26,027 bases of DNA from Acanthaster planci. Taxonomy: Eukaryota; Echinodermata; Asteroidea; Valvatida; Acanthasteridae. The stretch is taken from positions 1,139,107-1,165,133 of the forward strand of contig NW_019091495.1 of NCBI RefSeq assembly GCF_001949145.1. The letters run 5' to 3'. The notes under the pieces are model-generated. The model was given only the letters and a program-made list of their open reading frames with translations. It did no database searches and was not told the DNA's origin. Numbering within the stretch: the stretch's first letter is position 1; each line of letters begins with the position of its first letter. The translations under genes were made by a program, and so were the position numbers. Below are positions 10,528 to 19,199 of this stretch, piece by piece.

Positions 10528-11628
10528 TCAGTTGCCAGGTTTTCGTCGCGAGAGAAAATATTTCAGAAAGTCCGAAGGTTCGGGTATTTCCGAATAGCGG
10601 CACTTGAGCATCTTGGGGAAAATAACTTTGAAATCAGGGTGATTACACGTGTAGATGATGGGACTGACGCAGCTGTTAATCGTAGCGATGGCAGCAGCGA
10701 AAGGAGTAAAGCCTGAACTATGCGGAGCAGCAAGGGATAAGAAGTAAGGCGAGACGAGTAAAGTAAATGTTAGGCATATCAGGAACAGGTTCTTGGTGAT
10801 TGCCAACTGTTGACGTTTGATGGCCTGAATGTTGCTTTTGGACATGGAACTGATGGTTGGACCTAACGACTGCCTACTTGGGTCAGTCTTGCAGTAATCA
10901 CTCAGGTCCATCTCAACAGTAGGGGTTTTAGTTATAACGTGCCGTCTCCTTTGCTGCTTGAAGTGACGTCTGATGTTGACGTACAAGGCCGTGTAGGAAC
11001 TGATGATGATTATCATTGGTATTGGGTACATGCCAAGGGTCTGGGTTAGTTTGTAACTAGCACTGTTTTCATCTGATTCTATGATTGAACAGGAGCGTGT
11101 TGTTATGTCGAATCCAAGCTGACCGGCTTGACATAGCGGCGGAATACCAACGACCATCCAGGGTAGGATCCAGGTAGCTGCGATCATAACAGCAACTTTA
11201 CGGGGAGTGTAAAGCCACCTGTAGATATCGATGGGCTGGGTAATCATCACCATACGATTTACCGCTATGGCTGCTAGGATATACAGGCTTGCACCGAACC
11301 CGGTGTCGAACTGGACAGCTGCAATTCGACAGGGAATCTCAGAGGTCAGAGGCCAGCTAGTGGTACTTAGTCCTGCCACAGCCAACCACGGGTAGGACAG
11401 GGACGTCCAGAAATCGGCAACGCTGAGGTTGACCACGAAGGCATTGGTCACGGTACGTAGCTTCTTGGACAAGACGACCGACCAGATCACGAGACTGCTT
11501 CCCGTGAATCCTGCGATCGTAAAAAGAATCCAGAATGCAGCCAGAGCGACTCGAGCTTCGTAATTATACTGTGGGTACGACGAGTTTAAGGATGTCGCAT
11601 CAGCTGAGACACCAGGAATGTTTGCCAT
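10528..11628 (-). CDS. intronless class A GPCR, moody/GPR84/melatonin-receptor-like
   Basis: A single-exon receptor of 366 residues. I start it at ATG 11628-11626 (A at -3, G at +4), because the longer open frame begins only with TTG and meets TGA just upstream. N15-S-S is a glycosylation site. Approximate membrane helices are 28-52, 62-86, 103-127, 145-165, 198-218, 277-299 and 308-327. Family marks are LSVADFW with D72 in helix 2, C100 (helix 3) paired with C180 (loop 2), W153 in helix 4, P294 in helix 6, and NSCVSPIIY in helix 7. Two motifs deviate: DRY is NRM (124-126) and NPxxY is SPIIY (322-326). NR-type endings of helix 3 and the ILPWMVVGIPPL helix 4 fit the moody/GPR84/melatonin-like group. 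This group couples to G proteins at the plasma membrane. The ligand cannot be called. The third intracellular loop is long and basic, with many Ser/Thr. Confidence 0.88.
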   Translation of the reverse strand: MANIPGVSADATSLNSSYPQYNYEARVALAAFWILFTIAGFTGSSLVIWSVVLSKKLRTVTNAFVVNLSVADFWTSLSYPWLAVAGLSTTSWPLTSEIPCRIAAVQFDTGFGASLYILAAIAVNRMVMITQPIDIYRWLYTPRKVAVMIAATWILPWMVVGIPPLCQAGQLGFDITTRSCSIIESDENSASYKLTQTLGMYPIPMIIIISSYTALYVNIRRHFKQQRRRHVITKTPTVEMDLSDYCKTDPSRQSLGPTISSMSKSNIQAIKRQQLAITKNLFLICLTFTLLVSPYFLSLAAPHSSGFTPFAAAIATINSCVSPIIYTCNHPDFKVIFPKMLKCRYSEIPEPSDFLKYFLSRRKPGN

Positions 11629-12730
11629 AGTAAGTATGATCGCCGATTGACAAAAACTCACTTGAGCATGAAGACGGAGAGTTAAACTGATCAGCTGTAA
11701 GTCTGCAACCAAATGTCATGTGCTCAATAGCCCGCTCCCACCAATTTATCCTGAATAAGGTATCCATGCAAATTTATTTCACCGTGTGCCAACCAATCGG
11801 AACCATCTTTAATTAAAGTAAAAACGGCACCGAGGTTGATGCAGTCAGTCGACGTCATAGCTATGGTGACAGGGCTCTTTCCAGAAGATCCTGTTACGCC
11901 AGTGTCGTATTTGCATATCTGGTGCTATTTTTCGCGAAAATATATAGGCAGACTTTAGAGACACTGCCGCGCAGATCGGTCACATAAAGCCCGTTGATTG
12001 GCCAAAACAGACACCTCTTGATTGGTCACAATCTAGAGGTCTGTTTTTATATTGAAAGGAAAAGTCAACGGATCAGTATAAACAGAGTTGTTACTGATGT
12101 TCCTTCAAGCTAAAAAAGGAAATGAAACTTAAATGACTCATTTCACAGTATCCTACTGTATATTATTTCAACAAACCTGACACAATTCTTTTTATGAACA
12201 TTTAATAAGAATTTTTCAACCACAGTGACTCGGATAGATTTATTTTGTTTATTTTTTTAAACTTGGCTCAAACAAACTTAAACTATTTAGTATTATCTGT
12301 TAGTGTTTCGGGATTATTTAAGCCCACCTTTGTCATTTTTCATCCGTTATGTAGCAAAGGAAATAGGGTGTGTTTGTACCTCGATTCATTCCATGAATTG
12401 AACCAACCGAATGTCAGAGATAAAAGCGTTTGCTAACACAAACCACCATTTCCAAACGCCTAACTACTCAGCCAGCAAATCCTCCCAAATAATCGGATAC
12501 TCATAAACACTGTCCCCACTCTCCTACTAAAATTTTGACCTTTATCGCGATTGTCTTTCCCAAACGATTATTCCTAGTCGTGTGTCCTTCTCTTTTCTCT
12601 TTCCTATAAAATTCTTGTGATTTTGAAAATTTTAACTCTAAGACTCTTTTAAAATTTATGCACAGTACAAAAAGTCATGAAAACCAAAATAGTTTATCAA
12701 GTCGACAGTTGAAAGTATACCTATGGGATT
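11629..12730. other. GPCR upstream region and spacer
   Basis: On the minus strand a CTATATATTTT element at about 11937-11947 lies about 310 bp upstream of the receptor ATG and is a candidate core promoter. The remainder to 12730 is AT-rich, with no exon recognised. Confidence 0.35.
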
Positions 12731-12846
12731 TTATTTAATTAACAAGCTAACCTTCATTCGATGAAGCATTTCATTATAAAGTCTAAGTTTTGAGTCTGGG
12801 GAGTTTTTCAGGAAGTGATTTGAGCTGTCAGACTCGTACAGTTCAT
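12731..12846 (-). CDS. candidate terminal exon of an unrecognised minus-strand gene
   Basis: On the minus strand a long pyrimidine tract and CTATAACTCAG precede an open exon starting at 12846. It reads in phase 1 as (D)ELYESDSSNHFLKNSPDSK, then LRLYNEMLHRMK. It either ends at a weak donor (GTTAGC, after 12752) or continues VSLLIK to TAA at 12733-12731. The TAA overlaps an AATAAA poly(A) signal. The acidic, serine-rich composition and good acceptor look coding. It is phase-compatible with the signal-peptide exon ending at 14506, so the two may form one 71-residue secreted peptide precursor. The join is inference and the peptide is not recognised. Confidence 0.4.
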
Positions 12847-13353
12847 CTGAGTTATAGTGAAAGTGAATTGGGGAAGGGGCGGGACTTTGCATGTAGCCTC
12901 GTAACAGGAAAATCATGCACTTCTGACATGAGAGATGGTAGTTTGGGGGATTTTTTATTAACTTTAACTGCCATCAAAACGTTGTTCAAAAACACACACA
13001 CTATTTGATGAAAACTGCATGTTGTTGGTGAGCTTTCAACTTCCTTAAAAAAGATCGTTTTCGAAAAGGTGAGTCCGTACTTATGGCATATTATTTTATG
13101 GAAACTGAACACGTGCCTGACAAATATCGTACCATACATACAGTAAAATACATTTACTATCGAAGCGTTCCCAAGGACAGGTTAAAACGGAAGTCCCTAG
13201 AGTTGAAATATGTGCATAACGTTTTTCCATTGCTTTAAATACTATCACTATCCCACATTAATTCGCACGTGTGAAAACATTTGGCAGTCAGCGGGAAATA
13301 TTTCTCCGTTGTTTATTGCCCATTCTCCGAAAGAACTCTTGCACTGTTCTTGC
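12847..13353. other. putative intronic sequence, nothing firm
   Basis: If the flanking minus-strand exons belong together, this is intron. A plus-strand donor-like AAAAG/GTGAGTCC at about 13067 was seen without a matching coding exon. Confidence 0.3.
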
Positions 13354-13457
13354 TTAGTTACATTTCCCTTTGGCGGAAGCCTGCGACGTCAATAGCAACG
13401 TCAATAGCTGTATGGCCAAGTCGTACCAGCGCGTCCAGGGCACGGTCTGGTGCTTGA
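13354..13457 (-). CDS. candidate exon, two frames open
   Basis: TGTTATCTTTATTGCACAG on the minus strand is a strong acceptor, and the exon would start at 13457. Read in phase 1 it gives VKHQTVPWTRWYDLAIQLL and ends KGKCN with TAA at 13356-13354. Read in phase 2 it gives an alternative frame containing LDALVRLGHTAIDVAIDVAG, also ending in TAA nearby. The second frame looks more protein-like, faintly ankyrin-like. The first frame is the one that would splice to the signal-peptide exon. I cannot choose, and the exon itself may be false. Confidence 0.25.
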
Positions 13458-14251
13458 CTGTGCAATAAAGATAACATTTCGGATTACTTTTTAATGTGAA
13501 AACTCCCTTTTGGAGAAAGGGTCTGTTTATACGCCTTTTACTCCAGTACTGAATTAATGTTTCACTTAGGCAGTGCTTCATTGACACCATGTATAAATCC
13601 ACAAAAATTTCCAACAAATAAAGCCCACAGGTCTAACCCCAAGCTTATGAGGTAATACCAAATACCATCCCTTCATATTCAACCATTGTGCTAAGGAGAA
13701 TCCAATCAAGTGGTCTCAAAACTTTCATTTGAAACTACGGGAAAGTGTCAGATGTAGACCAAAATTTATTTCTATACGGAAATAAAGCCTATACCAAGCC
13801 TACTTCTCAAATCCATTCATCATGCAGTGGGTCAGACTCAGAATGTTTCCATTTCTAATTCATATCAAAACGGAGAGAATGTTCTTCCGTTAAAAAGAAA
13901 GTCACTCTGATCCGAAAGTATACACGAGATGTACATTTGTAACACGAATAGCGCCCCCTGCTGCCATGCGGTTTCCAGCATCCCTCCCCTTCAATTGAAT
14001 TTTCACGACCGCGCTGTTTTTGAATTTGATTAACTCATCCCCCATCCTCGTACTGGAAATAAAAAACCACTGGAAAAAAGGGGGCCAGAATTCATAGACA
14101 AAGCCCCCGCATGAAATCCGTCGATGAGTTACCTTCTTGCAGTCTATAATAAGCGTGTAGAGGCCCCAGTACCACTCGTCCCTCTGTTAATTTCATTGGC
14201 AGTCAATAGCTGCCCAATTCGATTAATGATGAAATCAAAAGCCGTTGCTCC
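13458..14251. other. non-coding, possible intron
   Basis: No domain was seen. The plus-strand frame from 14124 has no upstream acceptor or homology and overlaps the duplicated block at its right end. Confidence 0.35.
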
Positions 14252-14505
14252 AGTAATTGAAAAAAAAGGAGATTTGAAAGAGACGTATTTTCCTTTTAGA
14301 TTGTGTTATCCACCCCTTAAATCTGAAGGATTTCAAGACCTTATAATATGTATTGCTAGGCAGACATGCCTTCATTTCAGCGCCCCACGATGTCCAGCAC
14401 TCTCCAGCCTAGTCTAGTTTGGATCGGACTACGTAAACGTGTTTGAGTCATGGACAGTTTGCGATTCGGAAATGCAAATAAAGAAATTAATCCAATCAAG
14501 GTCAC

Positions 14506-14605
14506 CTCTAGCTGTCACAAACCAATTTTGCATGCAGCATTTCGTTAGAGCCCAACACGTCCCGAGCAGTATCGCAAGGAGAAAAAGCAGACTTTTCCCT
14601 TGCAT
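14506..14605 (-). CDS. signal-peptide exon of a small secreted-peptide gene
   Basis: The minus strand reads AAG ATG, with A at -3. It encodes 33 residues starting MQGKSLLFLLAILLGTCWAL, then TKCCMQNWFVTAR, and stops in phase 1 at the donor GTGACC (14505-14500). The hydrophobic core with Gly-Thr-Cys-Trp-Ala at its end is a clear cleavable leader. The same exon recurs at about 18475-18576 with no insertion or deletion, but there the ATG is ATC and a TGA interrupts it, so copy A is probably the functional gene. Downstream exons probably lie to the left (candidates at 13457-13354 and 12846-12731, both phase-compatible). The longer open frame starts only at TTG. The product family is unknown to me. 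Confidence 0.5.
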
Positions 14606-15036
14606 CTTAAACTTGATTGGGTTCAACTTCTTGGATTTTCTTGGTTACAAGTCCAGGCGTAGACTGCTCAAGCTCTAACAGTGATCAACAGTTTTTGTGA
14701 ATTTGTACAAGCTCATGATCCAAAGTCCATGCCGGTAATTGTAGCGTGTGTCCGTAGGTCATTCCAAAGTTTGACATGGGTTAGCCTCTATATTTTTGTA
14801 AATAAAATATCCAACCAGCAGAAATAAAATTTCCTCACATACCCTGCACCTTATGTGCGAAAATGATAAAATATTGCGAAGTTCATATAATGATTTCAAC
14901 ATCTGTGAGGAAAAAACGGGCGTTTTCTACGGTACAGGTGGTAAGATGAAGAGTGGAAACGTGAAATAAACTTCTTAAAATGTATAAACCACCGGTAATC
15001 AAATCAACCATTTCACGTATTCATGTACATACCTTC

Positions 15037-15130
15037 TCTATTCAGTTCTTTCAAAAGGATCGAAGAACATATCCATCGGCCTGTCTAATATTATATGTAC
15101 TGAAGTGAAATTCGCTAACAAGTTTTTTTC
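15037..15130 (-). other. candidate 5' untranslated exon of the secreted-peptide gene
   Basis: On the minus strand the sequence TCCTTTTGAAAGAACTGAAT is followed by AGAGAAG and the donor GTATGT. It is conserved at 16590-16675 (donor decayed to GGTACA) and at about 18735-18760 (GTATAT). Conservation of the donor end in three copies suggests a spliced exon; its 5' limit is not defined. Confidence 0.35.
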
Positions 15131-15190
15131 CATGTTTTATGACGAACCAAAAGCCTCATTAAATAAATGAATAAGCATTTATTATTTCAA

Positions 15191-15749
15191 TATTCAGGAG
15201 CCAAAAAAAAAGGAACAAGAGGGAATGATGTCGATTCTTTGGGAAATTATGAATAAGCTCGCGCATAGGAGTCTACCAATTTGTGTTGAATTCCGTCACG
15301 TCGGTACTTGTCTTCATCTTCAGCTCCGGCATTCGGTGTCAAATATGTTTAAACCCCTGAATTTGACAAACGTCTAACTACATGTAGGCCTAAGCGACCC
15401 ATGTTTCTGTTTATTAACAGAAACCACGTTAGCCTTGATTTTGAGACGACGCGTACGTATGACCCCAGGTCACGCGCATGGTTACGTGACGTTATTTTAC
15501 ATTGTGTTTTATTGATCTCCATTATAATAAGTACAACACGCAGCGCAAACCGTCCCATGAGGCATTGGAGTTTAGCCTCCAGTAAAGCTGTTTTATCGTC
15601 CGCAATATTTTCGACAATTTGTTATTGATATCTTCGGACAATAATACACCCCCATTAAAGGCTATCCTACTGGTCACATGCATTGTGGCCCGTTATTAGG
15701 TCTGGGAGATAATACAAGTGCATAAATGTATGCTTTTAAACATTCAGTT
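15191..15749. other. unassigned spacer between duplicated block and palindrome
   Basis: No gene or tRNA was seen. Two opposite short frames overlap around 15349-15628 and look accidental. Confidence 0.4.
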
Positions 15750-16360
15750 ACGCGATTTCCCAGTAAACTCGAAAAAAAAGACTACGCCGCAGGGCAATAT
15801 GGGTAAATTCACTCTGTAGCCTGTGGATTGAAAAGAAATGGGGAATACCCTTTTCGGCGTCTTGCTATCGCCGCAGAATATCGCCAAAACATACCCGTAC
15901 TAGTTTGGTGAACGGCACTAGAAAAACGTTGTGCTAGGCGGGAAATCCAACTGGTAGTGATAAGGGAATTCCCACTTTAGCGTTTTGATTTGAAATTTTT
16001 TATAGTGAACACCTAAAAAACAAACCCCCATTGGCAAGAAATGATTTGGGACGAAACAATCGCACCGTGCGGTCCAGCGTGCGGGCACTGAACACCGTAG
16101 TAGGACCGTTTTGCCTATCATCGGCCGGCAAGCCAGTTCGAACCGGCTCGACATGAACACGAACCTCCACCTTTCGACGTTCAAGTTTCATGTAACCCAG
16201 GGGACTGATTTAGGCTTGAGGGTATGAGATGATCTGTTTTTCGTCTTTCTTACTTTTTACCTGAGAATGTTACCCATTATTGGGGTGTCTGATTCAAATT
16301 TTCCCTCTCTCTGATTTGTTTTTCCCTTCCCCAGTATTACTGGGATTTCAAAAGACATTC

Positions 16361-16443
16361 GCACCGGGCAGGATTCGAACCTGCGAAGGCTAACGCCCAA
16401 CAGAACTTAACTCTGACGCCTTAGACCGCTCGGCCACCGGTGC
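16361..16443 (-). tRNA. long-variable-arm tRNA, anticodon UAA, with G73 (Leu anticodon, Ser-like discriminator)
   Basis: 83 nt. The acceptor GCACCGG pairs fully with CCGGTGC. The D arm is GCC-GAGCGGTCTAA-GGC and the anticodon arm TCAGA-GTTAAGT-TCTGT (one U-U mismatch at the base), giving UAA at 16409-16407. A 15-nt variable arm with a four-pair stem (GGGC/GCCT) precedes the T arm GCAGG-TTCGAAT-CCTGC. The base after the acceptor is G (16360). Animal tRNA-Leu normally carries A73, and G73 is the serine-type base, so charging identity is ambiguous. TTTT on the minus strand (16353-16350) is a Pol III terminator, and TATAAATA (16479-16472) lies about 30 bp upstream. Formally tRNA-Leu(UAA). It may be a decayed or re-specified copy. 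Confidence 0.8.
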
Positions 16444-16471
16444 TGCTGAATTTCTAAACTAGTAATTTGAC

Positions 16472-16479
16472 TATTTATA
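16472..16479 (-). promoter_or_regulatory. TATA element upstream of the UAA tRNA
   Basis: TATAAATA on the minus strand, 29-36 bp before the tRNA 5' end. Just upstream, GAATTACGAAATTCT is shared with the mirror-image tRNA at 17106. An upstream TATA in addition to the internal A and B boxes is not typical of vertebrate tRNA genes. Confidence 0.55.
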
Positions 16480-16560
16480 GTTTAGAATTTCGTAATTCCC
16501 CCCTACACAACGTGTGATAATCGCCTTGCATTATTTCTTAATTTGTGTAATATGTAATTT

Positions 16561-16984
16561 ATCATCGTTTTTATTTTTGTACCATATCTATTCGGTTCTT
16601 TCAAAAGGATCGAGGAACATCTCCACCGCCCTGTCTAATATTTTTTGTTGTGAAGTCAAATTCCTTTCAGAACTACAGAAAACAGGCCTTGGTTTTTTAA
16701 GAGGAAAAAAGTAAGTAAAGAGTGGATAAAGAAATGCAGGAAAAATCAGTTGACTGTCCAGCTGACAAAACAGACTACAATTAAAGTAAGAACAAACATT
16801 TTTGAAGCGTGATCTTTGAATCTTCTGGAAAACCGACTGCTACTGTTGTTGAAAAAATGGCAACGAAATATTTGGATATGGTATGAAACGCACCGAGGTA
16901 TGAGGCCTACATTGCTAAATTTATTTGCCAAAACAATTACAACAAACATTGTATTGTAACCAAATAAATAAAATGGAAAATTAC
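16561..16984. other. palindrome centre with a third partial copy of the 5' exon block
   Basis: About 16585-16680 repeats the 15035-15115 segment: GTTCTTTCAAAAGGATCGA, then CCTGTCTAATATT and TGAAGT-AAATTC. The rest has no partner and no gene. Confidence 0.65.
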
Positions 16985-17071
16985 AAATTGCACGAATTAA
17001 GAATTAATCCATAGCGATACATCACACGCCGTTTAGGTAATGAGGGAGGGTGAAATTACGAAATTCTCTCC

Positions 17072-17079
17072 TATATATA
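17072..17079 (+). promoter_or_regulatory. TATA element upstream of the truncated tRNA
   Basis: TATATATA sits 27-34 bp before the tRNA-like sequence. The longer word CCTATATATACTTTAAAT is shared exactly with the promoter of the third tRNA (20461-20478). Confidence 0.6.
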
Positions 17080-17105
17080 CTTTAAATACGTTATAAAGAT
17101 GATCA

Positions 17106-17171
17106 GCATCGGTGGCCGAGTGGTTAAGGCGGTGGACTTAAAATCTCGCGGGTTCGAATCCCGTCCGATGC
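17106..17171 (+). pseudogene. truncated tRNA (UAA) lacking the variable arm
   Basis: The acceptor GCATCGG/CCGATGC, D arm GCC-GAGTGGTTAA-GGC and T arm GCGGG-TTCGAAT-CCCGT are intact and followed by G73. The anticodon loop CTTAAAA shows UAA at 17139-17141. However, only four bases (TCTC) separate that loop from the T arm. Most of the 3' strand of the anticodon stem and the entire variable arm are missing, leaving 66 nt against 82-83 for its relatives. The internal promoter boxes, TTTT terminator (17179-17182) and upstream TATA remain, so transcription is possible. A functional tRNA is unlikely. Confidence 0.8.
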
Positions 17172-17815
17172 GGATGCCTTTTGAAATCCCAGCAAATACT
17201 GCATACCAAATCAGGAAAAAATGAAAGAATGAGGAAAACTCAAATCAGACACCCCCCAAACGGGCAACATTCTCAGGTAAAAGAAATGAAGACAAAAAAA
17301 GGATCATATTGTCTAAAATCTCATACCGTCGAGCCTGATCACTCCTCCGGGCTACATGAAACTGCACGTCGAAGGGTGAAGGTCGTAGCGAGCAGGTTCA
17401 AACTAGTTCGCCGGGCATAGGCAAAACAATCCTATACCTAGACGTCATTCAGGGTCTGTACGCTGGACCATTCGGTCCTTTTCGTCCAAATTCACTTCCT
17501 GCCGAAAGCTTTGGAATTTTAATTACGTATTCACTATAAAAATTGCCAAATTGAAACACGCAAATTTGCAACGCACACCGAGGACAAACTTCTAGTTGGA
17601 ATTCCCCTAATCATTACACGTTTGATTTCCCGCCTGGTACATTGTTTACCCGAATGTTTTAGTTCCGTTCACCAGACTAGTTCCGATATATTTTGTGCGA
17701 TATTCGGCGGCGGTAACAAGACTCAGAAGGGGTATTCCCCCTTGCTTGCAATCCACGCAGTAGAGTCAATTTAACCATGTTGCCCTGTGACCTAGTCTTT
17801 TTCCTTTAAATCGAA

Positions 17816-18251
17816 AATTTGGGGCTCGTGGCTTTGCCCGGAGTATTTCATACCCCGGCAGTTTCTTTTGAAAAGAGGATATTTTTTGTTGCAAAATTTT
17901 GGGATTGTGTAAAAATGGCCCAGGATCAACTCCCTAGATTCAGGGACCCACATCAGAGGGCAAAGAAGACAAAAATGCTATTGAAACTTTGTCCGAAGAG
18001 CCTGAAAAAGTGATGAGTAGAGGGATGTCGTGTAAAAATGGCTGCTGACAGACTTAGGATGGTTAACTTTTTCCGGCGGATAATTTGAAATCTAATTAGT
18101 TAATCTGCTAAAATTTTTAAATCAATTACATCTGAAGGACCCGACAACACATTATTTTTGTTTGAGAGGCCTCTGGGACTTCGGTTGCCCGCAACGGGGC
18201 TCCAACTCGGAACTTTGTTGATTTTACACTTTTCAATGGGCTTGAATTAGT
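17816..18251. other. unassigned spacer
   Basis: The frame 17819-18013 has no splice context or homology. No tRNA or repeat partner was found. Confidence 0.4.
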
Positions 18252-18760
18252 GCAGTGCGCCCCATGATGGTCAGGTGCAGCGATGGTGCAACCTCCCACA
18301 GCAAACGCAGTCTATTGCTACAGCTGCATCCGAATTTGACATCTATAGCACATTCAACAAAGTGTATTTGGGAATACGTAAATGTACTTGAGTCGTGGAC
18401 GGTTTGGGATTTGAACTATCAAAGTAAAAAAAAATAATCCAATCAAGCTCACCTGTAGTTGTCATAAAGTGATTTTGCATGCATCATTTCTTTTTAGCCC
18501 AACACATACCGATCAGCGTCTCAAGCACAAAGAAAAGCCTTTGCCCTTGGATCTTAAACTTGTCAGGTTCAAGTTCCTCCTCTGCGATCTACTATTTTGG
18601 ATGTCGAACTGTGAAACTGTGTAGTCCTTGTGAACTTATACCAGACTGTATTATTCTTATCTTGTCTATTGTGTTCACAGGTCGTGACGAAAAGTCCTAA
18701 GCCTTGGTTATTTTAAACGTTTTAATTATATACCTTCTCCAGTCAGTTCCTTCAAAAGGA
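18252..18760 (-). pseudogene. dead duplicate of the secreted-peptide gene 5' exons (copy B)
   Basis: It is aligned to copy A without indels across the signal-peptide exon (about 18475-18576, minus). Here the start codon is ATC, the leader contains charged residues (LETLIGMCWAKKK), and TGA follows at once. The donor is preserved, even improved (CAG/GTGAGC). The 5' exon block recurs at about 18735-18760. Loss of start plus a stop marks it as a pseudogene fragment. Confidence 0.6.
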
Positions 18761-18846
18761 AAGCCGTTTTTCTTATCTCTATCCATCTTCTCCCTCCCAC
18801 TTCATTTTTTCATTTTAGGATGGAAAAAGGTAGAATTTCCCAGGTT

Positions 18847-18908
18847 TACATCACAGCAAAAGTACCCTCACTTGTTCCGGGAAGTGAGGGCGCTTTTGCT
18901 GTGATGTA
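18847..18908. repeat. long near-perfect hairpin, 27-bp arms, 8-nt loop
   Basis: TACATCACAGCAAAAG-TA-CCCTCACTT is followed by the loop GTTCCGGG and the reverse complement, in which only the two central bases differ (CG in place of TA). 25 of 27 positions pair. Size and near-complete pairing resemble a short microRNA-like precursor or a MITE relic. It lies in the segment that copy B has and copy A lacks. Confidence 0.8.
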
Positions 18909-19199
18909 CATGCACATGTGTGTGTAAATCGTCTTGGACAATACTAGAAAAGTGCCGTTTTCAATATACATTACTCCAAAAGGATTACTAACAGTTTTCA
19001 AAAGTTAAGAAGAGTAGCAAGATGCACAAAAAGTGAGTCTGAAAACAATTAATTGCATGGATTGGTTCCCCTTTTTGCAAAAAAATAATACCAACACAAA
19101 GAACAATTAATATAGGATCCATTAGCAGTTTTATTTCCCTTCGTTCAAAGGAATTTTCTGAGAGAAATTGTTTTCATTCAATAAATTCACGGCAAATGA

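Larger units (their letters stand above)
14376..15190 (-). repeat. duplicated block, copy A (partner at about 18252-18760 and 19930-19985)
   Basis: Landmarks shared in order with the second copy are: GCGCCCCACGATG / GCGCCCCATGATG; TACGTAAACGTGTTTGAGTC / TACGTAAATGTACTTGAGTC; AATCCAATCAAG; TTTTGCATGCA; AGCCCAACAC; CTTAAACTTG; TTCTTTCAAAAGGA; and CCAAAAGCCTCATTAAAT. The block holds the signal-peptide exon and an apparent 5' exon of a minus-strand gene. Copy A is the intact one. Confidence 0.75.
15750..16560. repeat. left arm of a large diverged palindrome
   Basis: This arm matches the reverse complement of 16985-17815 through many ordered landmarks: GACTA...CAGGGCAA (15778/17800); GGGGAATACCC (15839/17741); CTAGTTTGGTGAACGG (15900/17682); GGCGGGAAATC (15937/17636); TATAGTGAA (16000/17536); ACCTGAGAATGTTACCC (16259/17278); the tRNA genes; and GAATTACGAAATTCT. 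Divergence with small indels is visible throughout, so the duplication is not recent. Confidence 0.85.
16985..17815. repeat. right arm of the large diverged palindrome
   Basis: Inverted partner of 15750-16560 (landmarks listed there). The arm carries its own tRNA-like gene on the plus strand, so the two transcribe outward from a spacer of about 425 bp. The outer edge is drawn where GACTAGG...TTTTTCC stops matching. Confidence 0.85.

Noticed and set aside
11629-11712. 28-residue N-terminal extension of the receptor
   Set aside because: It begins at TTG, not ATG, and an in-frame TGA lies directly upstream. The first ATG has a good context at 11628.
14439-14678. Plus-strand frame over copy A
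   Set aside because: The opposite strand carries the leader exon with a conserved donor and homologous copy. The plus frame is not kept in copy B.
17181-17420. Frame directly after the truncated tRNA
   Set aside because: It is inside the palindrome arm; the mirrored arm does not keep the frame.
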